The notes under the pieces were generated by a model that saw only the letters and a list, made by a program, of their open reading frames with translations, did not search any database and was not told the origin of the DNA. From Sediminibacterium sp. KACHI17 (GTDB lineage: Bacteria; Bacteroidota; Bacteroidia; Chitinophagales; Chitinophagaceae): a stretch of 64,000 bases of DNA. Location of the stretch: positions 3,039,501 to 3,103,500 of the forward strand of contig NZ_AP029612.1 of NCBI RefSeq assembly GCF_040362915.1. Reading direction: 5' to 3'. The position numbers and the translations under genes are program-made. Shown piece after piece: positions 46,048 to 55,821 of the stretch. Each line of letters begins with the position of its first letter. Within the stretch, counting starts at the first letter, position 1.

Positions 46048-46818
46048 TTAAAGATCTGAATACTGCGTAGGTCTTAAAAACACAATATCAATTTTACTGA
46101 CGGTGTTTTGATATTCAGACATTGTTGAAAGTCTTTTCCATTCTGGATCTTCAACAAAACTTTTCCAATGTTCATTACGGTCATCCATATTTTCAAAGCT
46201 GGTCATGTACATAAGATTGGGCATTCGGGCGCCACTCAATACTTCGCCATAAAAGACAGCATTGAAATTTAATCGCTTGAACAATATGATCTCTCCTCCT
46301 TTATTGAACATCTCTACTTTCTTTCGATAGATCTTTTCCGAAGCAGACTCATAACTTCTCAATTCGTAAATACGCATTTGAGCCGGATTCTTTAAAGCGG
46401 GCAAATCTAAATGAGGCATATCTGTGAATGAACGTAATACAATCGTTTCAAAGCGTTCATAAGTCGGATTATCATGTTTAGCCTGTAGATAGTCCATGCC
46501 ATCACCCTGAAATTTTGTATCATTTAGCATACGATCTTCCAGTTGATAAAAATAGTCTGTTGAAGGAGCGGGTATCAATAGGTATAACTTTTTCATGGCA
46601 GCTGTATCATTGGTTATAGGCTTGAATACTCCCACTTTTGTAACACCATATCTTTTTGCAGCAGGCTTCCATGCTTTTTCGATGAACGTCTCAGTTCTTG
46701 TTAATTGTTCATCATTCTTGCAGTGGTATACCCTGATCAGATAAAAATCTCTTTTCGATTGTGTATAGCCCGAGAAGGTGACCAACATCAGATAAATACA
46801 TATCCATATCTTTTTCAT
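46048..46818 (-). CDS. NIPSNAP family protein, secreted
   Basis: A 256-residue protein with a signal peptide (MKKIWICIYLMLVTFSGYTQ). Two ferredoxin-like alpha-beta barrels of the NIPSNAP (dimeric alpha-beta barrel) fold are suggested: FYLIRVYHCKNDEQLTRTE in the first half and MRIYELRSYESASEKIYRKKVEMF in the second. The second half also has VFYGEVLSGARMPNLMYMTSFENMDDR. Function is unproven. It lies 6 bases after the M20 peptidase gene, so it is in the same operon. Confidence 0.82.
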   Translation of the reverse strand: MKKIWICIYLMLVTFSGYTQSKRDFYLIRVYHCKNDEQLTRTETFIEKAWKPAAKRYGVTKVGVFKPITNDTAAMKKLYLLIPAPSTDYFYQLEDRMLNDTKFQGDGMDYLQAKHDNPTYERFETIVLRSFTDMPHLDLPALKNPAQMRIYELRSYESASEKIYRKKVEMFNKGGEIILFKRLNFNAVFYGEVLSGARMPNLMYMTSFENMDDRNEHWKSFVEDPEWKRLSTMSEYQNTVSKIDIVFLRPTQYSDL

Positions 46819-46824
46819 AAATAA

Positions 46825-48123
46825 TTATTGAGCTTGTGTAAGACGATAAATTAAAATTGCAGCACGCTGTATCAAAAGTGGCAGGTCGTTGAGATTGATG
46901 GTTTCACCAACTGCATGAGCTCCTTTACCTGATGCCCCCAATCCATCAATACAATCTACATATTTTGCTATATAAGAAATATCTCCGGCACCTCTTGAAC
47001 CCGGGTCTCCGGCACGAGCAGGACCGAGCCCCATATCCTGGGATACTTTATCGACCCATGATCTCAATGCATCATTCCCTTTAGTAGGCTCCATAGCAGG
47101 AATCCCGTCAGTGAAGGAGATATTTGCTTTTGTACCATTCAGGTTTTGGTTTGAAACAATAGCCCGCATTTTTTCACGGGCATTCTCTCTTTGTTGTTCA
47201 GTGAGGAAACGAAGATCTCCTTCCACGATCACAGCGGGGGAAATGATATTGGTCTTGCCTAATACCGAAGCTTTTATTTGTGTATGATCATACTGCATTT
47301 CTGATCCACCAACTATAATGCCTGGATTAAAAGTGAGGTATTTTTCACTCGATAAGTTTTCACGAAAGGTGTTCAAAATACGCGCTGCTTCATAAATAGC
47401 GCCATAACCTGATCCTTGCCCAAACACACCTGCAGAATGTCCGGTTTTAGCACTTACTTCCAATTTCCAACTGCTGAAGCCTCTTCTACCAATTGCAATG
47501 GTATTCATTCCTTGCGCAGTTTCAAATCCTAGCGCAACATCCGCTGCTTTTGCTCTTTCAATGAAGTCTGCACGACTAATACTGGTAGGTTTACCCGATT
47601 CTTCTTCATCCCCGGTAAAGTATACTACGATAGATGAATTTTCCAGTAGCCCTAATGATGCTAATGCCTGTAATGCCATTACCACCACTACATCGCCTCC
47701 TTTCATGTCATTCACACCCTGACCGGTAGCTGTGGAGTCATTGATCTTAGTATAGGGGGTGAAAGGCATGTCGGGCTCAAAAACTGTATCCAGATGTCCG
47801 ATAATAAAGACCTTTTTTCCTTTATTACCTTTTCTGGAGGCAACTAGGTGTCCGGCTCGTTTTAATGAGTCAGGTAATGATACCCATTCAGTTTGTAAAC
47901 CGGCTTTTTTTAATTCCCTGCTAAAAACTTCACCCGTTTTTTTGACACCGGCAATATTAAATGTGCCACTATTAATATTTACAGCCTCTTCCAGTAATTT
48001 TTCCGCATAGATCCGATTCGATTTTACCCAATTCATGATCTTGATCTCGGTATCTGAAAGTCCCTGCGAAAAAATTTTTTGGATCAGAAGCAACGCAACA
48101 ACCAAAGCCTGTATCTTTTTCAT
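46825..48123 (-). CDS. M20 family metallopeptidase, secreted (glutamate carboxypeptidase type)
   Basis: A 432-residue enzyme with a signal peptide (MKKIQALVVALLLIQKIFSQ). Metal and catalytic residues are visible: H110 and D112 (GHLDTV), D139 (NDMKGG) and E173-E174 (GDEEES). A dimerisation domain lies in the middle (about 200-320). It should cleave C-terminal residues or N-acyl amino acids in the periplasm. It is co-transcribed with the NIPSNAP gene. The DUF4382 gene diverges 297 bases upstream. Confidence 0.88.
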   Translation of the reverse strand: MKKIQALVVALLLIQKIFSQGLSDTEIKIMNWVKSNRIYAEKLLEEAVNINSGTFNIAGVKKTGEVFSRELKKAGLQTEWVSLPDSLKRAGHLVASRKGNKGKKVFIIGHLDTVFEPDMPFTPYTKINDSTATGQGVNDMKGGDVVVVMALQALASLGLLENSSIVVYFTGDEEESGKPTSISRADFIERAKAADVALGFETAQGMNTIAIGRRGFSSWKLEVSAKTGHSAGVFGQGSGYGAIYEAARILNTFRENLSSEKYLTFNPGIIVGGSEMQYDHTQIKASVLGKTNIISPAVIVEGDLRFLTEQQRENAREKMRAIVSNQNLNGTKANISFTDGIPAMEPTKGNDALRSWVDKVSQDMGLGPARAGDPGSRGAGDISYIAKYVDCIDGLGASGKGAHAVGETINLNDLPLLIQRAAILIYRLTQAQ

Positions 48124-48420
48124 GTAACTCGTTTGATGAAGACCAAGTTAATGAGATTTCATTCATCTGTGACAGGAATTTGGCCAAATACCTGATGAGA
48201 TGAGTTTGTTAGTGGTCAGGAAGATGCGATCATTCACCCAAAACTTTACAGAGAAAAATTGATATCGTGAGGTATAGGGCAGTATCGTATCCATAAGCGA
48301 ACCTAAAAATATCCTTTAACAAAACCTTAGTACACATTAGGCATTCTTTTTGTCTCTAACCAAATAATACAGATAAATATCAATGCCGATGATTGAATGC
48401 TACGCTAAAATCAAGCACAC
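48124..48420. other. 297-base divergent intergenic region without recognised gene
   Basis: Between the M20 peptidase (minus) and the DUF4382 lipoprotein (plus). It must hold both promoters, but I see no clear -7 or -33 pair, no ORF with coding character, and no strong hairpin. Confidence 0.6.
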
Positions 48421-49305
48421 ATGAAAACAAAACAAGTATTACTCGGAACCCTGATGTTATTTGCTATTGCATTTACAATAACATCTTGTCAAAAATCTGA
48501 ATCTGCACAAGCACCGGCAGGAAAACAAAATCTTAGTTTGTATATGACGGATGGTCCTGGTTTTTTCGATCAGGTATTCGTAGATATCAAATCGATTCAG
48601 GTATTAGTGGATACCAGTAAAGATACCCGCAAGAACGATACCTGTAACTGGGATAGATTAGGTGCATATATCGGATCTACATTAGGCAACAGAAAAGATT
48701 CAGGATTGGTATGGACGAATTTGAATATTCGTGCAGGCGTCTATGATATTTTGAATCTTCGTAATGGCGTAGACACCCTATTGGCAGCTACCGATATCCC
48801 TAAAGGAGCCATTCGATTGATCAGAATCGAGATCGGCACGCAAAATTCAGTAGTGAAAGATAGTGTTACATATCCGCTTTACTGGCCTGAAAATAAACCT
48901 AATTATATCCTGATCAAATTGAAAGGAAACGAATGTGAAGAATACCTGCCGGGAAGAATTCGTTTGTGGCTTGATTTTGATATCAGCAGATCTGTGATCG
49001 TTGTGAATAACAATAAGTTTTACCTGAAGCCGATCTTCCACATTTTCGTTGAGAAGAGAACAGCGAGTGTTTCCGGTAAAGTAAAACCTCAGGATGCAAA
49101 AGCTGTCTTGACACTGTTCAACAATACTGATACTGCTTATGCATTACCGAATAAGAATGGTGAATTTAAGATGAGAGGTTTGAAAGATGGTGTATACTCA
49201 TTATTCATCAATGGTTCTAATAACTACAAAGACACAACCATTAATAATATTAAAGTTGAAGCACCTAAGAATACCAATGTAGGTGTTATCGAACTCAAAA
49301 AGTAG
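48421..49305 (+). CDS. DUF4382 domain-containing lipoprotein
   Basis: A 294-residue lipoprotein with a lipobox near residue 23 (ITSCQKS). DUF4382 covers about residues 35-190 ([27 protein letters not shown], then [27 protein letters not shown]). The C-terminal 80 residues form a carboxypeptidase-regulatory-like Ig fold ([21 protein letters not shown], then [15 protein letters not shown]). It is a common Bacteroidota cell-envelope protein of unknown function. It is monocistronic and followed by a hairpin. Confidence 0.88.
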   Translation: MKTKQVLLGTLMLFAIAFTITSCQKSESAQAPAGKQNLSLYMTDGPGFFDQVFVDIKSIQVLVDTSKDTRKNDTCNWDRLGAYIGSTLGNRKDSGLVWTNLNIRAGVYDILNLRNGVDTLLAATDIPKGAIRLIRIEIGTQNSVVKDSVTYPLYWPENKPNYILIKLKGNECEEYLPGRIRLWLDFDISRSVIVVNNNKFYLKPIFHIFVEKRTASVSGKVKPQDAKAVLTLFNNTDTAYALPNKNGEFKMRGLKDGVYSLFINGSNNYKDTTINNIKVEAPKNTNVGVIELKK

Positions 49306-49325
49306 GTTTTCAAGAGCAAGGGTTA

Positions 49326-49353
49326 AGGGGAGCTTTCGGGCTCCTCTTTTTTT
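49326..49353 (+). terminator. Rho-independent terminator after the DUF4382 gene
   Basis: GGGAGC (49328-49333) pairs with GCTCCT (49340-49345, one G-U pair), loop TTTCGG, followed by a T-run. Confidence 0.75.
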
Positions 49354-49430
49354 ATGCCCAAACTTTGGTTCCTTGTTCAATCTTCGCGGGAATATGGCAA
49401 CTTTGCATCGGTCATTTCAAAATAGTATGT

Positions 49431-50645
49431 ATGCAAAACCGTAAAGCTGCGATCGGATTTATTTTTATTACACTATTGATCGATGTAACCGGATTAGGGC
49501 TGATCATTCCTGTTATGCCAAAATTGATAGAAGATCTTTTACAAACTTCTGATATTAGTAAGGCATCACAGTATGGAGGATGGCTTACGTTCGCTTATGC
49601 ATTCATACAGTTTCTTTTTGCTCCGGTTTTGGGTAATTTGAGTGATAAGTATGGCCGCAGACCTGTTTTACTTTTATCCTTGCTGGGGTTTGGGATCGAT
49701 TATCTTTTTCTTTCATTCGCTCCTTCTATCGGATGGTTATTTGTGGGAAGAATTATTGCAGGAATTACAGGTGCCAGTTTCACCACTGCTTCTGCATACA
49801 TAGCTGATATCAGTACGAATGAGAATCGTGCACAAAATTTTGGGATGATCGGTGCTGCTTTCGGATTGGGTTTTATCCTGGGTCCTATGATCGGTGGTTT
49901 ATTAGGCGAATTAGGAGCACGTGTTCCATTTTTTGTTGCTGCAGGTTTGGCATTACTGAATTGTGCATATGGTTATTTCGTATTGCCTGAATCTTTATCG
50001 AAAGAAAACCGAAGACCCTTTGAATGGAAAAGAGCCAATCCAATCGGGTCTTTATTGCAATTGAGAAAATATCCTTCTGTTGCGGGGCTCATCATTTCTT
50101 TGATCCTGATTTATATCGCCGGACATGCCGTTCAAAGCAATTGGAGTTATTTTAATATTGAACGTTTTGGATGGAGTCCTAAGATGATCGGTATTTCTTT
50201 GGGAATTGTTGGATTATTGGTAGGGGGTGTTCAGGGTGGATTGGTACGTGTGATCAATCCCCGTATCGGAAATGAAAAAAGTATTTATGTCGGGCTCGGG
50301 CTGTATGCATTGGGTCTATTACTCTTTGCATTCGCAACTGAAGGATGGATGATGTTTGTTTTTTTGATCCCTTATTGTTTGGGTGGGATTGCAGGACCCG
50401 CTTTACAATCGATCATATCTGGCCATGTTCCGCCCAATGAACAAGGGGAATTACAAGGGGCGCTGACCAGTTTAATGAGCGCTACCTCTATTGTCGGTCC
50501 GCTTGTGATGACAAATCTTTTTGCCTACTTTACTCATAAAGAAGCGCCCGTTTATTTTCCGGGCGCCGCATTCTTTTTAGGTGCATTATTGATGATCGCT
50601 AGTACTTACTATGCTTATAAGGCATTGCATACTAAAAGCCAGTAA
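49431..50645 (+). CDS. Tet-like MFS efflux transporter
   Basis: A 404-residue major facilitator of the TetA/DHA1 type with 12 hydrophobic segments. Motif A is present as [15 protein letters not shown], and the first helix has [16 protein letters not shown] as in TetA. An ATG at 49431 (MQNRKAAIG) is chosen; an in-frame extension to 49365 is unlikely. Such proteins export drugs or other small molecules by proton antiport. Tetracycline resistance is not implied by sequence. It converges with the RidA gene with a 1-base gap. Confidence 0.88.
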   Translation: MQNRKAAIGFIFITLLIDVTGLGLIIPVMPKLIEDLLQTSDISKASQYGGWLTFAYAFIQFLFAPVLGNLSDKYGRRPVLLLSLLGFGIDYLFLSFAPSIGWLFVGRIIAGITGASFTTASAYIADISTNENRAQNFGMIGAAFGLGFILGPMIGGLLGELGARVPFFVAAGLALLNCAYGYFVLPESLSKENRRPFEWKRANPIGSLLQLRKYPSVAGLIISLILIYIAGHAVQSNWSYFNIERFGWSPKMIGISLGIVGLLVGGVQGGLVRVINPRIGNEKSIYVGLGLYALGLLLFAFATEGWMMFVFLIPYCLGGIAGPALQSIISGHVPPNEQGELQGALTSLMSATSIVGPLVMTNLFAYFTHKEAPVYFPGAAFFLGALLMIASTYYAYKALHTKSQ

Positions 50646-50646
50646 G

Positions 50647-51165
50647 CTAATCTTCAACTTCAACAATCATTTCAATTTCAACAGCCATATTCATCGGTAA
50701 TGCTACCATGCCAACAGCACTTCTGGCATGTTTACCTTTATCACCGAATACCGCCACCATCAGATCAGAGAAGCCATTGATCACTTTGGGTTGATCTGCA
50801 AATGTCTCTGTACTGTTTACCATTCCCAATACTTTTATCACTCGTTTCACTTTTGAAAGATCACCGATTGCAGCTTTTATTGTCGATAATAAATTGATGC
50901 CCGTCAATTTTGCAGCAGCATATCCTTCTTCTATTGTAAGATCTTTCCCGACTTTTCCTGTTGTATACTTACCCTCGCTATTAGCAGGACCATGACCTGA
51001 TAAAAAAATGAGATTACCTGTGCGAACAAATTTCACATAATTCGCCACCGGATTTGTAGGTGCAGGTAAAACAATGCCCATGGTTTTTAATTTGTCTTCA
51101 GGAGTCTGTGCTATTAATGAAGAGAAAAAAAAGTAGCTAATAAAAAGTAGAAATAATTTTTTCAT
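50647..51165 (-). CDS. RidA family protein with signal peptide
   Basis: A 172-residue RidA/YjgF-family protein. The mature core has the family phrases SGHGPANSEG, GINLLSTIKAAIGDLSKVKRVIKVLGMV and, at the end, HARSAVGMVALPMNMAVEIE, with the conserved arginine (ARSAVG) that holds the substrate carboxylate in RidA. The first 20 residues are hydrophobic (KLFLLFISYFFFSSLIAQ), a signal peptide. RidA itself is cytoplasmic and hydrolyses 2-aminoacrylate; a secreted form suggests a different job. Confidence 0.85.
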   Translation of the reverse strand: MKKLFLLFISYFFFSSLIAQTPEDKLKTMGIVLPAPTNPVANYVKFVRTGNLIFLSGHGPANSEGKYTTGKVGKDLTIEEGYAAAKLTGINLLSTIKAAIGDLSKVKRVIKVLGMVNSTETFADQPKVINGFSDLMVAVFGDKGKHARSAVGMVALPMNMAVEIEMIVEVED

Positions 51166-51388
51166 GTGTGTATATTTTTAATGTAAAGGCAACAGTGATC
51201 TAGAAATTTTTCTATTTCATTTTCAAAGCGCATCATTGTGATGAGTGAACGCTAACGCTAATTTAACAGATCATTCTCAAAAGAGAGAGAGGCGAAGGAA
51301 AAGCTTGCTAAGTACTGATTGTTAGCGTATTGCAATGGTATTACTGGTAAGAAAATAGGATCATGATGATCATCAGTAGTTCATTTAA

Positions 51389-51419
51389 TTGGTGGGGGAG
51401 CTTTTTAGCTGTACATTTG
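51389..51419 (+). promoter_or_regulatory. Promoter of the cold-shock gene (TTG, 20-base spacer, TACATTTG)
   Basis: TTG at 51389-51391 and TACATTTG at 51412-51419 match Bacteroidota -33/-7 elements. The 5' leader to the ATG (51450) is about 30 bases and AT-rich. The remainder of the gap 51166-51388 shows nothing I can name. Confidence 0.65.
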
Positions 51420-51449
51420 CACTCTTATTTACAATTTACAAATTTACAA

Positions 51450-51653
51450 ATGGACACACAAATTCAGGGAACTGTAAAGTTCTTCAACGAGGAAAAAGGT
51501 TTTGGTTTTATTAAGCATGATAACTCCAGCAAAGAAACTTTCGTACATGCTAACGGTCTGATCGATCAGATCGAAGCAAACGATAAAGTTATCTTCGACG
51601 TGCAGGAAGGTCGTAAAGGCCCTAACGCCGTTAATGTTAAGCGTATCAACTAA
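51450..51653 (+). CDS. Cold-shock domain protein (CspA family)
   Basis: A 67-residue CSD protein, the usual length. RNP1 is KGFGFI (16-21) and RNP2 is TFVHA (30-34). It binds single-stranded RNA and DNA and melts RNA secondary structure. The ATG at 51450 is chosen; an in-frame extension to 51363 overlaps the promoter. It is followed by a strong terminator. Confidence 0.95.
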   Translation: MDTQIQGTVKFFNEEKGFGFIKHDNSSKETFVHANGLIDQIEANDKVIFDVQEGRKGPNAVNVKRIN

Positions 51654-51678
51654 TTCAAGTATACATCTTAACCTTATA

Positions 51679-51710
51679 AACCATCCCGCCAACGGCGGGA
51701 TGGTTTTTTT
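51679..51710 (+). terminator. Rho-independent terminator after the cold-shock gene
   Basis: AACCATCCCGCC (51679-51690) pairs with GGCGGGATGGTT (51694-51705) across a 3-base loop, followed by a T-run. Confidence 0.95.
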
Positions 51711-51778
51711 ATGTATGTACAGGTAGAATGTACATATGCTTCTAGCTTTGGTTATATTTGCGCCTTAAATTAACATCT

Positions 51779-52600
51779 ATGTCATTGGTGATGCAACAGT
51801 TGCAAGAAACAACAGCTTTTATTCGTGAAAAGGTTTCAGGAACAGCTACGGTCGGTATTATTCTGGGAAGTGGCTTGGGCAATTTGGCCAATGAGATCAT
51901 TACCGAGTTTGAAATCGCTTATAATGATATTCCTCATTTTCCTGTGAGTACTGTTGAGGGTCATAAAGGCAAACTTATTTTCGGAGAGCTCGGAGGTAAA
52001 AAAGTTTGGGTAATGGGTGGTCGTTTTCATTTTTATGAAGGATATACCCCAAGCCAGGTTGCGTATCCGGTAAGAGTGATGCGAATGCTAGGAGTAGATA
52101 CTTTGCTACTTTCAAATGCAGCAGGAGGTGTGAATCCGTCATTTAATGTTGGAGATCTGATGATCATCAAAGATCATATCAGCTTTTTTACGGTGAATCC
52201 CTTATTGGGCAAAAATGAAGATTCGATCGGAACCCGTTTTCCTGATATGAGTGAACCATACAGTAAGGCATTAATTCATACAGTGAAAGAAATTGCCAAG
52301 GCAAATAATATTCAGGTACATGAAGGGGTTTACACAGGTGTTACAGGTCCGACTTTTGAAACAAGAGCTGAATATAAATTAATAAAAGTGTTGGGGGGTG
52401 ATGCTGTGGGTATGAGTACCGTACAAGAAACCATTACCGCTGTTCATTGTGGCATGAAGGTCTTTGCCATGAGTGTGATCACAGATCTTGGTATCCGTGA
52501 GGAAGAAAATACGATTACTCATGAAGAAGTATTGCAAGCAGCTACCGATGCGGAACCTAAACTAACCCTTTTGTTCAGGGAATTGGTACAAAAACTATGA
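51779..52600 (+). CDS. Purine-nucleoside phosphorylase (trimeric, PNP/MTAP type)
   Basis: A 273-residue nucleoside phosphorylase. Phosphate-binding GSGLG is at 30-34, H62 in EGHKG, and the HFYEGY substrate loop at 84-89. Later TLLLSNAAGGVN and TFETRAEYK belong to the family. It cleaves inosine or guanosine to base and ribose-1-phosphate for salvage. The ATG at 51779 is chosen over a TTG at 51758. TATATTTG (51753-51760) is a good -7 box, 18 bases upstream of the ATG. No partner gene is nearby. Confidence 0.93.
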   Translation: MSLVMQQLQETTAFIREKVSGTATVGIILGSGLGNLANEIITEFEIAYNDIPHFPVSTVEGHKGKLIFGELGGKKVWVMGGRFHFYEGYTPSQVAYPVRVMRMLGVDTLLLSNAAGGVNPSFNVGDLMIIKDHISFFTVNPLLGKNEDSIGTRFPDMSEPYSKALIHTVKEIAKANNIQVHEGVYTGVTGPTFETRAEYKLIKVLGGDAVGMSTVQETITAVHCGMKVFAMSVITDLGIREEENTITHEEVLQAATDAEPKLTLLFRELVQKL

Positions 52601-52679
52601 TCCCGACTTCCCATTTATTTGATAGTTTTAACTTACCTGCAAGAAAGCTTTACCCTTATTTTGCAGTACATTCCACCAC

Positions 52680-54725
52680 ATGCGTTTAGCTAAAAGACCT
52701 TTTCTTGGTTTACTGTTCTTACTCATGGGCTATGTGCTACATGCTCAGACAGGTCCTTTTCGTACTCGTAATTTTGGAGGTCAATCAGGAAGTCAAAACA
52801 ATTCCATTAGCTATGACCGTAACGGCAGACCTGTTCGGAGTACACCCGGTAGTGATTCTTTGAAAACCCGTAATAGTTTAGCTGATTCTATCACTATTTT
52901 CTATCGCTATTTTGATTCTACACGTAATCGAACGATCGACTCATCCATTAATGATTTTTATACCCGCTTCCCACTTCCATATCAATATCATTCTTTAGGA
53001 AATTATGGAACTGCGGCTCAACCACTTTTATTTACTCCCTACATGCGCCCGGGTTTTGATGCAGGGTTTCATGCTTATGATATCTATCAATTTACCATTC
53101 AACAAACAAAATTCTATCAAACCACCCGTCCATACACAGAGCTGGCTTATTTGTTAGGTAGTAAGGCAGAACAACTGATCAATGTACTGCACACACAAAA
53201 TCGAAAGGATAATTTCAACTTTTCATTGGAATACCGTTTTAGCAATGCTCCGGGTAATGTGAAGAACCAAAATGCAAGTCATAATAATTTCAGGTTCACT
53301 TCGCAATACAGATCTCCAAATAGAAAGTATGGTTTATTCTTCATTCTTCTTTCCAATAAAGCAGCTTCTTCTGAGAATGGAGGTTTACAAAATGTCAAAA
53401 GACTGGATAGTTTATCATTGAACGACCCTTATGAGTTGGAGACAAGGCTTGGAAGATCTGGTGCTGCAAGTCGAAATCCTTTTAATACAGGCGTAAATAC
53501 CGGTAATATTTATAAAGAGTCAACTATCCTGATCAGGCATTTCTATGATTTTGGTAAAAAAGATTCTGTGGTAACCGATTCGACTTCGTACAAGATCTTT
53601 TATCCAAGATTTCGTCTTGAACATACGCTTCGTTATTCAACCAATAGCTATCAGTTCATAGACAATGCTGTTGATTCTTTTCTATATGAACGATACTTCA
53701 ATCGTTTGGTCCGCAACCGTGTAAACATTAGCTATAACGATCGTTGGACAAATATTACCAATCAATTCAGCATGCTGACATTCCCGGATAAGAATAACCA
53801 AAGTCAGTTCATCAAAGCGGGAATTGCATTACAAAACCTCAGTGGCAGATTTGACTCAGTACTGAGAAAGAATGCCTATAACATATATGCATTGGGTGAG
53901 TATCGTAATCGTACCCGAAATCAGGTTTGGGATATTGAAGCAAGAGGTGAGTTGTATTTGAATGGGTTCAATGCCGGAGATTATGAAGCATGGATCAGTA
54001 TGAAAAGATTACTGGGAAAGAAAGCAGGCTATTTGAATGTAGGTTTTCATAATGTCAACCGTTCTCCGTCATTTCTGTTTGATCCTTTGAGCCGTTTCCC
54101 AATTAATAATCGTACCAATTTCGGGAAGGAAAATACCATACATCTTTTTTTGAATTATGAGAATCCAAAAAATGGACTAAGAGTTTCAGGTAACTATTAT
54201 GTCATGAATAACTATATCTATTTTGATAGTTTTTTTCATGCTAAACAAGAAGCTACATTATTCAATGTATTCCATGTAAGCCTTGAGAAAAGATTCAAAT
54301 TAGCTCGATACTGGAATTGGTATACAGAAGTTCATGTACAACAAAAGACAGGTCAGTCTCCTGTCAATATACCTTCTCTACTCACGCGTAATCGAATTGC
54401 ATTTGAAGGCAACTTTTTTACCAATTTATTTTTATCTACCGGATTAGAGATCCGTTACCATACTGCTTATAAAGCAGATGGATATTCTCCTTTTGTAGGC
54501 CGTTATTTTTATCAGAATACAGAAACTATTTCTAATCGCCCCGATATCAACTTATTCCTTCATTTCAGGATTAAAAGTTTCAAAGGATTTGTTCGCTTTG
54601 AAAACCTCAATACGCTGAACACAGCTAAAGGCTTCGAATTCAGTAAGTTGAACATGGTGTCATCGCTGTATCCATCTTTAGGGCTTTGGACAAGGGTGGG
54701 CATTTGGTGGAACTTTATCAACTAG
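52680..54725 (+). CDS. Putative porin, large Bacteroidota outer-membrane protein
   Basis: A 681-residue protein with a signal peptide (MRLAKRPFLGLLFLLMGYV, ending HAQ at about 23). The mature part shows many aromatic-rich alternating strands (FNFSLEYRFSN, TSQYRSPNRKYGLFFILL, KGFVRFENLNTLNTAKGF) and ends GLWTRVGIWWNFIN, a typical terminal barrel strand. It resembles the Bacteroidota putative porin family (PF14121). Substrate and pore size are unknown. It is monocistronic. Confidence 0.82.
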   Translation: MRLAKRPFLGLLFLLMGYVLHAQTGPFRTRNFGGQSGSQNNSISYDRNGRPVRSTPGSDSLKTRNSLADSITIFYRYFDSTRNRTIDSSINDFYTRFPLPYQYHSLGNYGTAAQPLLFTPYMRPGFDAGFHAYDIYQFTIQQTKFYQTTRPYTELAYLLGSKAEQLINVLHTQNRKDNFNFSLEYRFSNAPGNVKNQNASHNNFRFTSQYRSPNRKYGLFFILLSNKAASSENGGLQNVKRLDSLSLNDPYELETRLGRSGAASRNPFNTGVNTGNIYKESTILIRHFYDFGKKDSVVTDSTSYKIFYPRFRLEHTLRYSTNSYQFIDNAVDSFLYERYFNRLVRNRVNISYNDRWTNITNQFSMLTFPDKNNQSQFIKAGIALQNLSGRFDSVLRKNAYNIYALGEYRNRTRNQVWDIEARGELYLNGFNAGDYEAWISMKRLLGKKAGYLNVGFHNVNRSPSFLFDPLSRFPINNRTNFGKENTIHLFLNYENPKNGLRVSGNYYVMNNYIYFDSFFHAKQEATLFNVFHVSLEKRFKLARYWNWYTEVHVQQKTGQSPVNIPSLLTRNRIAFEGNFFTNLFLSTGLEIRYHTAYKADGYSPFVGRYFYQNTETISNRPDINLFLHFRIKSFKGFVRFENLNTLNTAKGFEFSKLNMVSSLYPSLGLWTRVGIWWNFIN

Positions 54726-54741
54726 GCTTTTAACAAAAAAA

Positions 54742-54774
54742 TTGTCCATATTACCTCCTGCTGGCTTAATTTTG
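54742..54774 (+). promoter_or_regulatory. Candidate promoter of the metal-handling cluster (TTG, 22-base spacer, TAATTTTG)
   Basis: TTG at 54742-54744 and TAATTTTG at 54767-54774 match the -33/-7 pattern; the spacer is slightly long. The -7 box ends seven bases before the ATG of the first gene, so the leader is very short. Confidence 0.45.
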
Positions 54775-54781
54775 TAGTGTC

Positions 54782-55174
54782 ATGAAAAGGATACTCACTA
54801 CAATCATTGCACTTATCTATTTCACTGTAAGCAGTGGGATGGTAATGAGTGTACATTATTGTATGGGTAAGATCAGCGATGTTCAGGTGAACCAAGTTCC
54901 TGAAGATCGATGTATCTGTGGGATGTCTAAAAAAGAGACTTCATCAAAGGGTTGTTGTAAGACTGAATTCCAGATGGTGAAGTTGGCGGATATTCACAAA
55001 GCTTCTTATGCATCCTACGACATCCAAACGCCTGTGGCATTACTGACTCGTTCCCTGAGTTTATTGGATGCTCCTATCTTATTGGTTACGGAAAAAGTAT
55101 ACGCAGATATTCATGGTCCGCCATTGTTATCTGAACAGGATACTTATCTTCTCAATTGTGTTTTCAGAATCTGA
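54782..55174 (+). CDS. HYC_CC_PP family protein
   Basis: A 130-residue protein with a signal peptide. The family motifs are all visible: HYC at 25-27, the cysteine pair CIC at 44-46, CC at 58-59 and PP in DIHGPPLL. The cysteines and histidines probably bind a metal such as copper. It opens the metal-handling cluster, and similar proteins often lie near CzcA/CusA pumps and HMA proteins in Bacteroidota. The exact function is unknown. Confidence 0.85.
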   Translation: MKRILTTIIALIYFTVSSGMVMSVHYCMGKISDVQVNQVPEDRCICGMSKKETSSKGCCKTEFQMVKLADIHKASYASYDIQTPVALLTRSLSLLDAPILLVTEKVYADIHGPPLLSEQDTYLLNCVFRI

Positions 55175-55269
55175 TACCATTTACTGGTATAAAGTCATGC
55201 TGATCAGGGATTAGCATACGCTTCTATTTATTCATTATAACAGATTCAAATCATTCAAACTTTATTGTC

Positions 55270-55737
55270 ATGAAAACACAATCTATATTTCTAACTGTAT
55301 TATTTACTTGTATTTCCTTTTTTACGATCGCGCAAACCAAATCTCCGGCTCTTAAATCAGAAGAGATCAAAGTTTGGGGCAATTGCGGTATGTGTAAATC
55401 AACCATTGAAAAAGCTGCTAAGTCTGGCGGAGCTGCATTTGCATTATGGAATGAGGACACCAAGATCCTGAAAGTAAAGTATGCTGCTTCAAAAACGTCT
55501 AATGCAAAAATTCAAGAAAAGATCGCTGCTTCAGGATATGATACAAAAGACCTTACTGCAAGCAATGATGCATACAATAACCTCCATGAGTGCTGTAAAT
55601 ATGAGCGCAAGGGTAATGCGGAAAATGTGAAGCATGATAAAGCTTGTTGCAACGACAAGGAATGCAAGCCTGGTAAAGAATGCTGCACTGATAAATGCGC
55701 AAAAGATAGCAAGGATTGCTGCGCTAAAACCAAATAA
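55270..55737 (+). CDS. Secreted HMA-domain protein with Cys-rich tail
   Basis: A 155-residue protein with a signal peptide to about 22. A heavy-metal-associated domain has the CxxC site C39-C42 (NCGMC) and a ferredoxin-like fold to about 98. The last 48 residues carry ten cysteines, as CC pairs (108-109, 126-127, 138-139, 150-151) and singles (132, 143), in Lys- and Asp-rich surroundings. This resembles a metallothionein-like tail fused to a chaperone domain. The metal is most likely copper or another soft ion; that is inference. The second HMA gene follows 84 bases later. Confidence 0.82.
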   Translation: MKTQSIFLTVLFTCISFFTIAQTKSPALKSEEIKVWGNCGMCKSTIEKAAKSGGAAFALWNEDTKILKVKYAASKTSNAKIQEKIAASGYDTKDLTASNDAYNNLHECCKYERKGNAENVKHDKACCNDKECKPGKECCTDKCAKDSKDCCAKTK

Positions 55738-55762
55738 CCAAAGTTAATATTTTCATCAGTTG

Positions 55763-55795
55763 AGATATGTCATTACATATGGTAGTGACATATCT
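55763..55795. repeat. Inverted repeat between the two HMA genes
   Basis: AGATATGTCA (55763-55772) is an exact inverted copy of TGACATATCT (55786-55795), with a 13-base loop. No T-run follows, so it is a weak terminator candidate. It could be an operator or an RNA-processing hairpin within the operon. Confidence 0.5.
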
Positions 55796-55821
55796 TATGT
55801 ATTTCTAAACTTAATTTTAAT

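Noticed and set aside
51758..51778. Purine nucleoside phosphorylase start at TTG 51758
   Set aside because: The ATG at 51779 fits the family start, and the TTG lies inside the -7 promoter box.
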